Assembly (NCBI RefSeq): GCF_009728145.1
Contig: NZ_WOCA01000019.1
Span: 20,669 to 84,668, forward strand
Source of the DNA: Ornithinibacillus caprae
GTDB lineage: Bacteria > Bacillota > Bacilli > Bacillales > Amphibacillaceae
Direction: 5' to 3'
Length of the DNA stretch: 64,000 bases
Part shown: one piece after another, positions 35,575 through 44,474 of the stretch
Layout of the letters: each line of letters begins with the position of its first letter
Position numbering within the stretch: position 1 is the first letter of the stretch
The notes under the pieces: model-generated
Told to the model about the DNA's origin: nothing
Seen by the model: only the letters and a program-made list of their open reading frames with translations
Databases searched by the model: none
Position numbers and translations under genes: made by a program

Positions 35575-35673
35575 TTATCTAAAATCTCGTTTATCTTCTA
35601 TCCTTCTACTAGCCAACATATAACCAACTAATGAAGCTAGTCCAGCAATTATCCAATAACAAGTTCGTTTCAT
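35575..35673 (-). CDS. Small membrane protein (32 aa) downstream of yumB
   Basis: AAAGGAGG followed at proper distance by ATG 35673; product MKRTCYWIIAGLASLVGYML then ASRRIEDKRDFR: one membrane helix and a charged tail. It starts 30 bp after the yumB stop and is followed by a strong terminator, so it is probably the last gene of that transcript. I know of no family. Confidence 0.6.
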   Translation of the reverse strand: MKRTCYWIIAGLASLVGYMLASRRIEDKRDFR

Positions 35674-35703
35674 TAATTATTCCTCCTTTAGGAGTCCTGT
35701 ATT

Positions 35704-36915
35704 TTAGAATGGACGAATTTTTCCTTTTTTCAAGAATAAGTTTAAACCACCCAATAAAAATAGATAACGATTATCTACAACCTTTTTCATGGCTGCTGCA
35801 GGTTTACCATATAATTTTGTCCCTCCGAAAACAGTTCCCATCGCATCAGTGACACCAAGGGATGCCACAGTACCTTTATCACTAAAGACAAAGTTTTCTA
35901 GTGGCTGATGATGCAATAAAGCTTTTATATTATTAGCACATGTTGTTGCATGCTGCATTGCAGCTTGAGCTGTTGGCGGGTATGGACGACCCTCTTTTTC
36001 ATTCATTACCCAAGCACAGTCACCTAGGACAAATATATTTTCCTCTCCGGGTGCACGTAAATCACTATTTACCGTTACTTTTCCACGAGTTAATTCAAAA
36101 CCAGAATTACCTAATACTGAATTCCCGGTAACCCCACCAGTCCAAACAACAGTACCTGCTTTAATTAATTCATTTCCTTCACCAACAATAAATCCTTCTT
36201 TCGTGCAGGATTGAATTTTGGCACCTTCTCTGAACTCAACACCTCGGGATTCCAATGATTTTTTCGCATAAGCAACTAACTCTTCGTCAAACCCTGGTAA
36301 TATCGATGGAGAAGCCTCTACATTGATAATTTTGGGGATATTGCGGTCAATATCATATTTTCTACAAAGCTGCGGAACGCGTTCTGCTAGTTCTCCTACA
36401 AACTCCACACCAGTAAAGCCGCCTCCACCAACTAAGATCGTTAGACTGTGATCCTCTTTTGCTTCACTATTTTTGTACTGAGCAAATTGATATTCAATAT
36501 GTTCACGTATTAATTGACTTGAGTCGATGTCTTGAATGAAAAAGGCGTGCTCCTCCATCCCTTTAATCCCAAATGTGTTTGTTTCAAATCCAAGGGAAAT
36601 AACTAGATAGTCATAATTCACTTCACTATTTTCTAGAACAACTTGCTGCTGTTCCCGTTTAACTTCAACTACACTGTCATATATCAAACGGACGCGATTA
36701 GGATCAATAATATCACTAATCATGATTCTTGCTAGATTGTGGTTAATCGTACCAGCAGCAACCTCATGTAACCAAGTAGTTTGATAATGGTAATTATGTT
36801 TATTTATTAATACAATATCTGCTTCTTCTGGATGTAGTTTCTGCATCAATTTTTTAGTCGTCATCATACCAGCATAGCCTGCACCTAGGACAACTATTTT
36901 CGGTTTAGAATTCAT
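35704..36915 (-). CDS. yumB: Type II NADH dehydrogenase-like flavoprotein YumB
   Basis: A 403-residue peripheral-membrane FAD enzyme of the NDH-2 family, moving electrons from NADH to menaquinone. FAD site GAGYAGMMTTKKL near the N-terminus, NADH site GGGGFTGVEFVGEL about 165-180, FAD tail FVLGDCAW and YPPTAQAAMQ. NKHNYHYQTTWLHE and KKVVDNRYLFLLGG match B. subtilis YumB better than Ndh. The C-terminal region provides the amphipathic membrane anchor. The 363-bp gap upstream holds repeat copy D and otherwise nothing recognised. Confidence 0.88.
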   Translation of the reverse strand: MNSKPKIVVLGAGYAGMMTTKKLMQKLHPEEADIVLINKHNYHYQTTWLHEVAAGTINHNLARIMISDIIDPNRVRLIYDSVVEVKREQQQVVLENSEVNYDYLVISLGFETNTFGIKGMEEHAFFIQDIDSSQLIREHIEYQFAQYKNSEAKEDHSLTILVGGGGFTGVEFVGELAERVPQLCRKYDIDRNIPKIINVEASPSILPGFDEELVAYAKKSLESRGVEFREGAKIQSCTKEGFIVGEGNELIKAGTVVWTGGVTGNSVLGNSGFELTRGKVTVNSDLRAPGEENIFVLGDCAWVMNEKEGRPYPPTAQAAMQHATTCANNIKALLHHQPLENFVFSDKGTVASLGVTDAMGTVFGGTKLYGKPAAAMKKVVDNRYLFLLGGLNLFLKKGKIRPF

Positions 36916-37153
36916 TCATTCCCATCCTTTCTAATTTTAATAGTTATACTACATTCTCTTAACTGTAAAGATATGTGTGCTAATTTCCAATGAATACCAA
37001 TATGAACTTATAGTTATCTTAGCAAATTTTGTTCAAATAGGCTAATCATGTAGAAGTTATGTTTTCCAACATATTTTATGATGTCTAAAATGAAAGGTAT
37101 CATGCGAGAAAAAGGAAAAGAACTAATGAATAGTCAACAATGATACGTAATCA

Positions 37154-37235
37154 TTAGAAAACTTGGTATTCGCCAAGCCTTTATGGTGAATCTTATGCAG
37201 GATAGGAAAGTTTATATTTTCCTATCTGCTAAAAC
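37154..37235 (+). repeat. Dispersed two-hairpin repeat, copy D
   Basis: AGAAAACTTGGTATTCGCC, AAGCCTTTAT loop, GGTGAAT arm, then GCAGGATAGGAAAGTTTATA and TTTTCCTATCTGC. The linker between the hairpins is shorter than in the other copies. Lies between yumB and the VWA lipoprotein gene. Confidence 0.85.
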
Positions 37236-37278
37236 ATTTAACCGATACATTTGTAAAATGGGCCGGTTTATGAATTGA

Positions 37279-38721
37279 CTACCATACATCTCCTCGTTCG
37301 TCTTTTCGCTTTTTCATTTCCTCTGTCCATTCATTTACACGCTCTTTGATTTCATTAGCTACCTCATCGATCTCTTCTATTTTATCGGAGCGAATATTTC
37401 TCCACTCATCTACACGTGCTCCATAACGTTCACTGATTAAATCTTGTAATACTCCCCGCTTGTCATCTAGAATAAGTTCTTTTTCTCTGATTATATGTAA
37501 AGCGTAATCATAGCGCTCACGTTCTTTGTCTATAATAGTTTTAATCTTTTGATGGTCTGTATCGTATTTTTCTCTTTCATCTAAGATCTCCCATGGGCCA
37601 GGTGCTTTTGTAAATGCCCATGCCAAATCAATTCTGGATGGAAGCCATTCATATTCAATAGTTTGTTTTAATTCAGTAGCATCATCAGCTGAATAGTATT
37701 CCCCGTTACCTGCCTCGGAAACATTCTTTAATTGTTCCTCAGCATCTTGATCAACATCAAAGCCAATAATATTGACTGAGCGATGCTCATTTTGTTCCAC
37801 AAAATTTTCTGCTGCATGAACAGGATCCCCATCACAGGTTTCCACGCCATCACTAACAATATATAGTGTAATGGCTCCATCAACATTCGTGCTCATTTCC
37901 GCAGCCTTATGAATAGCACCTGCTAAAGGAGTCCAACCTTTACTTTCAAAGGTAGATAAGGATGCTTCGAAATTATCTTTGTTGTACGCACCCATTTCAT
38001 AGATTTTTTCAATTCCATTACACGATAATTCCTTGTCTGCGCTCGATTCTGATCCTTGATGACCATAAACAACTAAGGATACTTCATTATCTTGACCGAT
38101 AACATCCGCAAATCGCTTTACTGCATCTTTTGCAATGTCCATTTTGACTTCCCCATCTACACTTAGAAGCATACTTGAACTTGCATCCAACAAAATAATT
38201 GCCTTTCCAGCCTCTGGTTCAAGTTCAATCTCCTCTTTCGTTTTTCCTGGATAAGGAAGATATGGCTCTTCAAAATCTGGTTCAAACTCCTCTGCTTGTT
38301 CTAACACTTCTTTATAATTTGCTGTTCCTAATAAAAATGCCAATCCCTTTTCAAGCTCAAATGGATCCTCGACCACCGTAGTTAATGTAACTAATTGCTC
38401 CCGTAACTCTTCATCTATTTCCTGTAAAAATGCGTCCATATCCAATTCTAGTTCATTCTCCAACGATACATCGTTAACCAATAAGCCACCTAGTTGGTCC
38501 TTCATTTCTTCCCTTGTTTCAGGTAATACGATCGATTCCAGTTCTTCCATTACCTGAACAGCTTCTGGCTCAGACTGTTCTTCTTTTTTTTCTTCGGTCA
38601 TAGCTGTTTTTTCTTCTCGTTCATTACCTTCCCCACCACTAACATCATTTGAGTCATCTTTACTACACCCAAAAAGTACTAACACTAATACGAACAAAAT
38701 CGCAACTAAGCTTCTATACAA
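37279..38721 (-). CDS. VWA-domain lipoprotein (YwmC/YwmD-like)
   Basis: A 480-residue lipoprotein: signal peptide ending LFGC (Cys19), acidic Glu-rich linker, a helical region, then a von Willebrand A domain with the metal-binding DASSSM motif and the later TPLAGAIHKAA and VSDGVETC parts. The C-terminal 110 residues are a long charged helical segment. Resembles the YwmC/YwmD group of Bacillus. Start is TTG, with GGGGGAG at good distance. Function unknown; VWA lipoproteins usually mediate metal-dependent protein contacts at the cell surface. Confidence 0.8.
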   Translation of the reverse strand: MYRSLVAILFVLVLVLFGCSKDDSNDVSGGEGNEREEKTAMTEEKKEEQSEPEAVQVMEELESIVLPETREEMKDQLGGLLVNDVSLENELELDMDAFLQEIDEELREQLVTLTTVVEDPFELEKGLAFLLGTANYKEVLEQAEEFEPDFEEPYLPYPGKTKEEIELEPEAGKAIILLDASSSMLLSVDGEVKMDIAKDAVKRFADVIGQDNEVSLVVYGHQGSESSADKELSCNGIEKIYEMGAYNKDNFEASLSTFESKGWTPLAGAIHKAAEMSTNVDGAITLYIVSDGVETCDGDPVHAAENFVEQNEHRSVNIIGFDVDQDAEEQLKNVSEAGNGEYYSADDATELKQTIEYEWLPSRIDLAWAFTKAPGPWEILDEREKYDTDHQKIKTIIDKERERYDYALHIIREKELILDDKRGVLQDLISERYGARVDEWRNIRSDKIEEIDEVANEIKERVNEWTEEMKKRKDERGDVW

Positions 38722-38842
38722 GGCTAAACTCCCCCATTTCTACCCATTCACTATATCACTAAGATTGAATATATCTAGTTAATTTGTCAATATTACAAAT
38801 TTCCTAAAAATTACATACGATATGACTTTTTGCCTACAAAAT

Positions 38843-38872
38843 AAAAAAGTCACGCAATTAGGTGACTTTTTA
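38843..38872 (-). terminator. Intrinsic terminator of the SpoIID-like gene
   Basis: AAAAAGTCAC pairs with GTGACTTTTT around a short loop, immediately after the SpoIID/LytB gene on the minus strand. Confidence 0.8.
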
Positions 38873-38875
38873 CAA

Positions 38876-40165
38876 TTATTTTGGAAGTACAATTGCATCA
38901 TTTGCTAAATCCATAATGGTTGTTCCTGGATAATAATAAGCTAGGATCTCCTTATAATCTTTCCCATTTTCGGCCATGTAATGTGCGCCCCACTGACTCA
39001 TACCAACCCCATGACCATATCCTCTTCCCTTCATCGTATATTGTTCATCGTCAGCTTCTAGTGAATCAATCAGATAGCTTTTAAAAATCGTACCACCAAT
39101 CATTGGACGAATCTGATTTAAATTAATATCTTTTAGCTCCATTCGACGAAATAATACCGTTCCCTCGAATAATCTCTGCATAAACTCTACGGTAATGGAA
39201 CCATTTTCACTTCGGCCAGATTCAAATGTATCATCAGATAACTCAAAACTAGGAATCGAAAGGATTTTAATATCACCTGGATACCCATTCCGTTGTAACC
39301 AGCCTTTCATTGTTTCGGTAATATCAGTATCCTTTTCTTCCAGCTCATCCCACCAATTGAACTTGTCCCATTCTATTTTTTCAAGCTCTATTTGCGTTTG
39401 GTTTAACGTAAAATCCCATGGATGTGTTGGATCATAGGGGTCATCCTTAACAGGAAAATACTGCATCGAGTTACCGCCCCATACATTTGCATTATTTTCT
39501 GTTACGCCTCCATTACTAGCCGAATAAAAGGTTTCAATTAATCGATTTTCATATGTAATCACTTCTCCTTTCGTTTCCTCTACTGCCTTGGTTGTGCTAT
39601 CATCCCATGTATACCCTCCATAAACTTGGTATTGGATAGTATCATTGATCACTTCATTTAGCTTTGACACCGCGTAAGTTCGTGCTGCTAATGTCTGAGC
39701 TTTTAATGTTTCAATCCCCCAAGAAGAGAATACTTCAAATGGGACAACCCCTTTAAGATAATCCTCTAATGGAAGCTGATTTACCGGACGAATAAATTCA
39801 TCCTTTTCTATCGTAAACTCCATTGCACCTAAATATGGCCGATCATCAATATAAATTTGATGCTCTTCATTATATTTCTCAGGGATTAAAATAAATGGCC
39901 CATTTAGTTTTTGTTTTTCTCTTTTATTGTTTTCTTGCAAATATAGTGAACCCTTTTGGACAGATAACGTATATGTCACTCCTTCCTGTAATTGTAGAGT
40001 AGGGTCAAACGAAAAAAATTCTCTGTTCAATTTAAATTCCAATTCTGTCGCTTCACCGACATAGTTAACTAGTTTAACGGTGACCATTTCATCTGCTTGT
40101 AATACATTTGGAAACATGAATAAAAATAAAGTTGTAAGCAATAGGATATTTTTTTTCATATTCAT
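38876..40165 (-). CDS. SpoIID/LytB domain protein
   Basis: A 429-residue exported protein: signal peptide (MKKNILLLTTLFLFMFPNV), an N-terminal beta region, and a SpoIID domain (VPFEVFSSWGIETLKAQTLA, FYSASNGGVTENNANVWGG, GRGYGHGVGMSQWGAHYMAE). SpoIID is a lytic transglycosylase acting on denuded glycan during engulfment; LytB is an amidase enhancer. This protein is longer than SpoIID and is not in a spoIIQ context, so it is probably a paralogue. The two ATGs (40165, 40159) both lack a strong ribosome binding site. Confidence 0.85.
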   Translation of the reverse strand: MNMKKNILLLTTLFLFMFPNVLQADEMVTVKLVNYVGEATELEFKLNREFFSFDPTLQLQEGVTYTLSVQKGSLYLQENNKREKQKLNGPFILIPEKYNEEHQIYIDDRPYLGAMEFTIEKDEFIRPVNQLPLEDYLKGVVPFEVFSSWGIETLKAQTLAARTYAVSKLNEVINDTIQYQVYGGYTWDDSTTKAVEETKGEVITYENRLIETFYSASNGGVTENNANVWGGNSMQYFPVKDDPYDPTHPWDFTLNQTQIELEKIEWDKFNWWDELEEKDTDITETMKGWLQRNGYPGDIKILSIPSFELSDDTFESGRSENGSITVEFMQRLFEGTVLFRRMELKDINLNQIRPMIGGTIFKSYLIDSLEADDEQYTMKGRGYGHGVGMSQWGAHYMAENGKDYKEILAYYYPGTTIMDLANDAIVLPK

Positions 40166-40220
40166 ATTTTTTCTTCAGTAAGTAGGATTATGCAGGTAAT
40201 TTCTAACAGGATATTAAAAA

Positions 40221-40262
40221 CTAAGGCAGGATAGGAAAGTTTATTCATTCCTATCTGCAAAA
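40221..40262 (+). repeat. Dispersed two-hairpin repeat, partial copy E (hairpin 2 only)
   Basis: CTAAGGCAGGATAGGAAAG, loop TTTATTCA, TTCCTATCTGC: only the second hairpin with its closing GCAG/CTGC. Sits just upstream of the pyrP promoter. Confidence 0.75.
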
Positions 40263-40268
40263 AAAAGA

Positions 40269-40298
40269 TTGACAGTAATGCCTACCTTTGTGTAATAT
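40269..40298 (+). promoter_or_regulatory. Sigma-A-type promoter of uracil permease
   Basis: TTGACA (40269-40274), 18-bp spacer, TAATAT (40293-40298). Transcription would start near 40305, just before the PyrR-type leader. Confidence 0.75.
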
Positions 40299-40326
40299 CA
40301 AGTTAAGTTCATACGGTTACCTTTAA

Positions 40327-40459
40327 ATCAGTCCCGTGAGACTGGCAAGGTGAAGCAGACATAGGTCTGTTATATAGTGAAAAACACTAGGTACATCCAT
40401 ACCTGATGTTTTTATGCTGCGCAAATGCACCTTGCTGATTATCGGCAAGGTGTTTTTTC
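40327..40459 (+). ncRNA. PyrR-type attenuator leader of pyrP
   Basis: ATCAGTCCCGTGAGACTGGC forms the PyrR-binding hairpin. The segment GCAAGGTG right after it (40345-40352) is repeated in the terminator arm GGCAAGGTG (40444-40452); GCACCTTGC (40427-40435) can pair with either, giving exclusive antiterminator and terminator folds. The terminator (40427-40457) is followed by TTTTTT. PyrR with UMP would block the antiterminator, so uridine nucleotides switch off uracil uptake. A third hairpin (AAAACACTAGGTA with TACCTGATGTTTT) lies between. Confidence 0.88.
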
Positions 40460-40514
40460 ATGGCTTCCTTTAGATGGTAACTGATGAACCTACTAATTAA
40501 AGGGAGAGAATATC

Positions 40515-41795
40515 ATGGCAAAATATGATGAAATTCAAGTAGACCAACGTTTACCTTTTTTACAAAGCTTACCTCTGAGCTTACAGCACTTATTCGCAAT
40601 GTTTGGTTCCACTGTTTTAGTTCCAGTACTTTTTGGAGTTAATCCAGCAACTATCCTACTAATGAATGGTATCGGAACATTGATTTATATTTTTATTACA
40701 AAGGGAAAGATTCCTGCTTACCTAGGTTCCAGCTTTGCATTTATTTCACCCGTTTTCGTTGTTTTGGGTCAGCATAATGGGGATGGTTACAGCTATGTGC
40801 TCGGTGGATTCTTGGCAGTAGGTATTGTACTAACAGTAGTTGGACTTATTGTTAGAGTAGCAGGAACAGCATGGATCGATGTCATGTTTCCACCGGCTGC
40901 AATGGGGGCAATCGTTGCCGTAATTGGTCTTGAGTTGGTTCCTGTAGCAGCTGAAATGGCAGGTTTAATCGCCCCGGCAGATGCTGATCCAAGTTGGGCA
41001 GTAGACCCGAAAGTAGCAACAGTTTCGATTTTAACACTAGCGATTACAATAGTTTGTTGGGTAACGCTTCGCGGTTTCTTTAAAATCATTCCAATACTAA
41101 TTGGGATTGTTGCTGGTTATACAATTGCATATTTTACTGGTTTAGTAGATTTCACTTCAGTTGATGAAGCAGCTTGGGTATCAACACCAGAGTTATATCA
41201 AATGAAATTTGATTGGTCAGCAATTCTAGTTATTTTACCAGCAGCACTTGTATTAATACCGGAGCATATTGGACATTTATTTGTAACTAGTAACATTGTG
41301 AGAAAAGATTTAGCAAAAGATCCTGGATTGGATCGCTCACTAATGGGTAACGGTATATCTACCATTCTATCAAGTTTTGTAGGCTCTACACCAAACACAA
41401 CCTATGGGGAAAATATCGGTGTCCTTGCTATTACTCGTGTGTACTCAACCTGGATTATTGGTGGTGCAGCAGTTATCGCAATCATTCTATCTTTCTCTGG
41501 AAAACTCGCTGCTCTTATCTCATCCATCCCCGCTGCCGTAATGGGTGGAATATCATTACTATTATTTGGGATCATCGCAGCAAGTGGGATTCGTATGTTA
41601 GTAGAAGCAAAAGTTGATTACAGCCGTTCCCAAAATCTAATTCTCACTTGTGTCGTTCTTGTTATTGGGATTAGTGGTGCTACAATTCAAGTTGGGGACG
41701 TTGCACTTACTGGAATGGGACTTGCAACTATTGTAGCAATCATATTGAGTTTATTGTTTAAGTTATTTGATGTTCTAAAGCTTTCTAATGAATAA
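40515..41795 (+). CDS. pyrP: Uracil permease (UraA/PyrP, NCS2 family)
   Basis: A 426-residue NCS2 transporter with 14 helices, proton/uracil symport. The start LPFLQSLPLSLQHLFAMFGS and segments VLIPEHIGHLFVTSNI, GLDRSLMGNGISTI and STPNTTYGENIGVLAIT match UraA/PyrP. GGGAGAG precedes its ATG. It stands alone with a PyrR leader and a terminator, instead of inside the pyr operon as in B. subtilis. Confidence 0.93.
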   Translation: MAKYDEIQVDQRLPFLQSLPLSLQHLFAMFGSTVLVPVLFGVNPATILLMNGIGTLIYIFITKGKIPAYLGSSFAFISPVFVVLGQHNGDGYSYVLGGFLAVGIVLTVVGLIVRVAGTAWIDVMFPPAAMGAIVAVIGLELVPVAAEMAGLIAPADADPSWAVDPKVATVSILTLAITIVCWVTLRGFFKIIPILIGIVAGYTIAYFTGLVDFTSVDEAAWVSTPELYQMKFDWSAILVILPAALVLIPEHIGHLFVTSNIVRKDLAKDPGLDRSLMGNGISTILSSFVGSTPNTTYGENIGVLAITRVYSTWIIGGAAVIAIILSFSGKLAALISSIPAAVMGGISLLLFGIIAASGIRMLVEAKVDYSRSQNLILTCVVLVIGISGATIQVGDVALTGMGLATIVAIILSLLFKLFDVLKLSNE

Positions 41796-41812
41796 GTGAG
41801 GAATCGGAATCA

Positions 41813-41846
41813 AAAGAGCAAACCAGAGTGTAGTTTGCTCTTCTTT
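41813..41846 (+). terminator. Intrinsic terminator of pyrP
   Basis: AAGAGCAAAC pairs with GTTTGCTCTT around nine bases, followed by CTTTTC. Confidence 0.85.
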
Positions 41847-41867
41847 TCCCCTTGTGCCTAATACACG

Positions 41868-42140
41868 TGAGGCTGGGGTAAGACTAAAGTACTCCATTCT
41901 AAAGACAAATGATTCAGGTTTAGGAAATTTAGGATGTTATTTTTTGCCTCAGGATCTTAACTTATAGTTGATATAAACTCTGCTGTAACTTCTTCGGCAT
42001 AGTTTTTAACTTTCTTCCTATCCTTCGAAACAAGTGTTTTAACACCGCTCCAGCTGAATACTTCGCTTTCGGTGGGCACGGCCACAGCCTCTTATTAAAT
42101 GGTATTACACTCCCGATTAATACACTTTTGTCTCACTTTC
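41868..42140. repeat. Putative intergenic repeat or remnant
   Basis: A gene-free stretch starting GTGAGGCTGGGGTAAGAC and ending ACTTTTGTCTCACTTTC (the end rereads as TGAGACAAAAG on the other strand), with an internal GC-richer block CTCCAGCTGAATACTTCGCT and GGTGGGCACGGCC. Segments like these recur between genes in related halotolerant Bacillaceae as far as I remember. It carries no open frame of convincing length. Confidence 0.4.
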
Positions 42141-42146
42141 TCTTCA

Positions 42147-44303
42147 CTACTTTTCAAACTCCATCTTCCAGCTATAATACTCATTATCGGTGTTTTTTTC
42201 ATATCGTAAATAAGCATTAAACTTTTTACCTTGCTTACTAGTCAATCCTTTTACATATGCCTGTTTATTTGCAAGCAAGCTTTTGACCATTGTTTTAGTA
42301 GGACGCTTCTTCATCGCGCGAAGGTAAAAATCATTTTTCCAGATCACAAATTTGCAGCCTTTTTTCCAATTACTACAACCAAAACCTTTACTTCCTTCTT
42401 TAATATTGCCACCACACTCTGGGCACTTTCCCAATACCTCATTTGCTTTTCGGGTGGTTGAGGAGACCTCATGAATAATAATTTCTTTATCTCCTTTAAT
42501 GGTAGAGACCGATCCCGTAGTAAAGTTATATACTAATTGTAAGAATTCACGTTTATGAACCTTTCCCTTTTGGATATCAGACAGTGTTTTCTCTAGTCGC
42601 CCTGTAAATTCTAAATCAAACAACTCTTTGACCGGGAATGTTTCTACTAGTTTACATCCAAGCTCTGTACATGTTAAATTTTTACTTTGAACAGTGATGT
42701 ACCCTACATCCTTCAGTTTCTTAATCGTTTCAGCTCGTGTTGCAGGCGTTCCAATACTAAAACCAGTTAATATACTGCCCATTAATTCATCACTTTCATC
42801 CTCCTTGTAACTCTTCCCACAAGTCTCCATTACACGTAATAACGTTTTCTCTGTATGGTGTTTTGGTGGCTTCGTTACATGAGAGGTAACCTCTGAATTC
42901 TGCACTCGAACTAGATCATTCTTTTCTACTACTGGTAAAAGAGCATCTTTCGATTGAATGTTTTCAACCCTTTTCCAGCCCACTACTAATTGAACTTTAC
43001 CCTTGGATGAAAAATATCCTTTAACCTCTGCATCGTTAATAGTTGTCTTTAGCTTTGTTTCTTCATATTCAGCAATAGGCATAAACTGCATGATTAGACG
43101 ATTCTTTATTGCTGTGTATACAATATGCTCGTCTTTAGTTAGGCGCTTTGGCTTAACATACGTTGGGATAATAGCACTATGGCTCTCCACTTTTGCATTA
43201 TTGAATACTCGTTTGGTTTTCATAAACTTGATTTCATCTTTGTACGGCAAATCTTCAGCTAACGACTTTACAACTTTGGCTGTTTTTCCTACTAAACTTT
43301 CATCTAGAGCAATACTTGAAGTTCTTGGATAGGTAATAAATTTTTTCTCATATAGTGATTGTGCTACCTTCAAAACCTTATCAGAGGTCCATCCTTTATA
43401 TTTACTCGTAATATAACCTTGTAAGTTTGATAGATTAAATAGGTACGGTGGAAATTCTTTCTTTTTTTCCACTTTCTTTTCGATCACAGTCGCCTGCTTT
43501 TGTTCTATATGCTGCAGTACTTCCTCTAGCAATTCTTTTTTCTTAAACTTTTCTTCCTTACCTTCTACATATGTACCTTGATACTCCTTGCCTGCCTCTG
43601 TTTGAAAGGTTGCAATTAGTTTAAAATAATCCTCTGGGTTAAAATTTTCTATCTCTTTGTCTCGATCATAAATAATCTTTAATGTAGGCAATAGTACACG
43701 ACCTATGTTAAGCGCCTTTCCTTTTCCTTTCTGATATTTTAATGTGGCAACTGAGGTAAGATTTATTCCGATGATCCAATCGGCCCACTGTCTGCTAACA
43801 CCTGCATCCTGCAATGGTCGTAATTGTTCATTCGGTTTTATATTTTCTAATCCTTGTATAACTTCATCCTTAGTCCATTCATTTAATAATAACCGAAAAA
43901 CTGGCTTTTTCGGTTTAGCACGATAGATTATACTGTCCCCGATGACTTGTCCTTCTCGATCATAGTCACATGCGGAAATAACCATATCCACATCATGACG
44001 GTTCATTAAATAATGAATGGTTTTCAGTTGTTTTTCCGCACCACGATCCGCTTTATCCCGATTTCGAGGATCACTTTTTACTTTATATTCAAATTTTTGA
44101 GGAATAAATGGAAAGTTGTCCATCTTCCATCTAGCCATTTTGGAATCATAATCCTTTGCATCAAAGAGCTGTAATAAATGACCAAATGCCCAGGTAATGA
44201 TATAATTCTGGCTCTCAAAATATCCATCATTTTTTGACTTAATAGCTAAAGCATCCGCGATATTTTTTGCGACAGAAGGTTTTTCTGCAATAATTAATTT
44301 CAT
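42147..44303 (-). CDS. topB: DNA topoisomerase III, divergent type IA enzyme
   Basis: A 718-residue type IA topoisomerase (single-strand passage, decatenation). TOPRIM domain at the N-terminus (IIAEKPSVAKNIADAL; acidic triad SACDYDREGQ), catalytic tyrosine in FITYPRTSS, later GSILTGFSIGTPATRAETI. Near the C-terminus one zinc ribbon (CPECGGNI, GCSNWKKGCKF) and a 60-residue tail replace the multiple ribbons of B. subtilis TopB. It looks more like the topoisomerases of mobile elements or second copies. Start chosen at MKLIIAEK (44303); the frame is open to 44318 but neither has a strong ribosome binding site. Confidence 0.88.
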   Translation of the reverse strand: MKLIIAEKPSVAKNIADALAIKSKNDGYFESQNYIITWAFGHLLQLFDAKDYDSKMARWKMDNFPFIPQKFEYKVKSDPRNRDKADRGAEKQLKTIHYLMNRHDVDMVISACDYDREGQVIGDSIIYRAKPKKPVFRLLLNEWTKDEVIQGLENIKPNEQLRPLQDAGVSRQWADWIIGINLTSVATLKYQKGKGKALNIGRVLLPTLKIIYDRDKEIENFNPEDYFKLIATFQTEAGKEYQGTYVEGKEEKFKKKELLEEVLQHIEQKQATVIEKKVEKKKEFPPYLFNLSNLQGYITSKYKGWTSDKVLKVAQSLYEKKFITYPRTSSIALDESLVGKTAKVVKSLAEDLPYKDEIKFMKTKRVFNNAKVESHSAIIPTYVKPKRLTKDEHIVYTAIKNRLIMQFMPIAEYEETKLKTTINDAEVKGYFSSKGKVQLVVGWKRVENIQSKDALLPVVEKNDLVRVQNSEVTSHVTKPPKHHTEKTLLRVMETCGKSYKEDESDELMGSILTGFSIGTPATRAETIKKLKDVGYITVQSKNLTCTELGCKLVETFPVKELFDLEFTGRLEKTLSDIQKGKVHKREFLQLVYNFTTGSVSTIKGDKEIIIHEVSSTTRKANEVLGKCPECGGNIKEGSKGFGCSNWKKGCKFVIWKNDFYLRAMKKRPTKTMVKSLLANKQAYVKGLTSKQGKKFNAYLRYEKNTDNEYYSWKMEFEK

Positions 44304-44439
44304 AATTAAAACACCCATTTCATATAAAAGTTCAAGTTATCGGTAAGTTGATTGGAAGGAAAATGCGGAAAAAAAGAGGTGGGATCAATAGATGCTTTCT
44401 ATTATACTATAATTTGCCAACCGTTTCTAATAAAGATTA

Positions 44440-44462
44440 GAGACTGCATACATAGCAGCCTC
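44440..44462 (-). terminator. Weak hairpin terminator after Mn catalase
   Basis: GAGACTGC pairs with GCAGCCTC (one G-U) across seven bases; the T-tract on the minus strand is poor. Confidence 0.5.
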
Positions 44463-44474
44463 CCATATTCGTTA

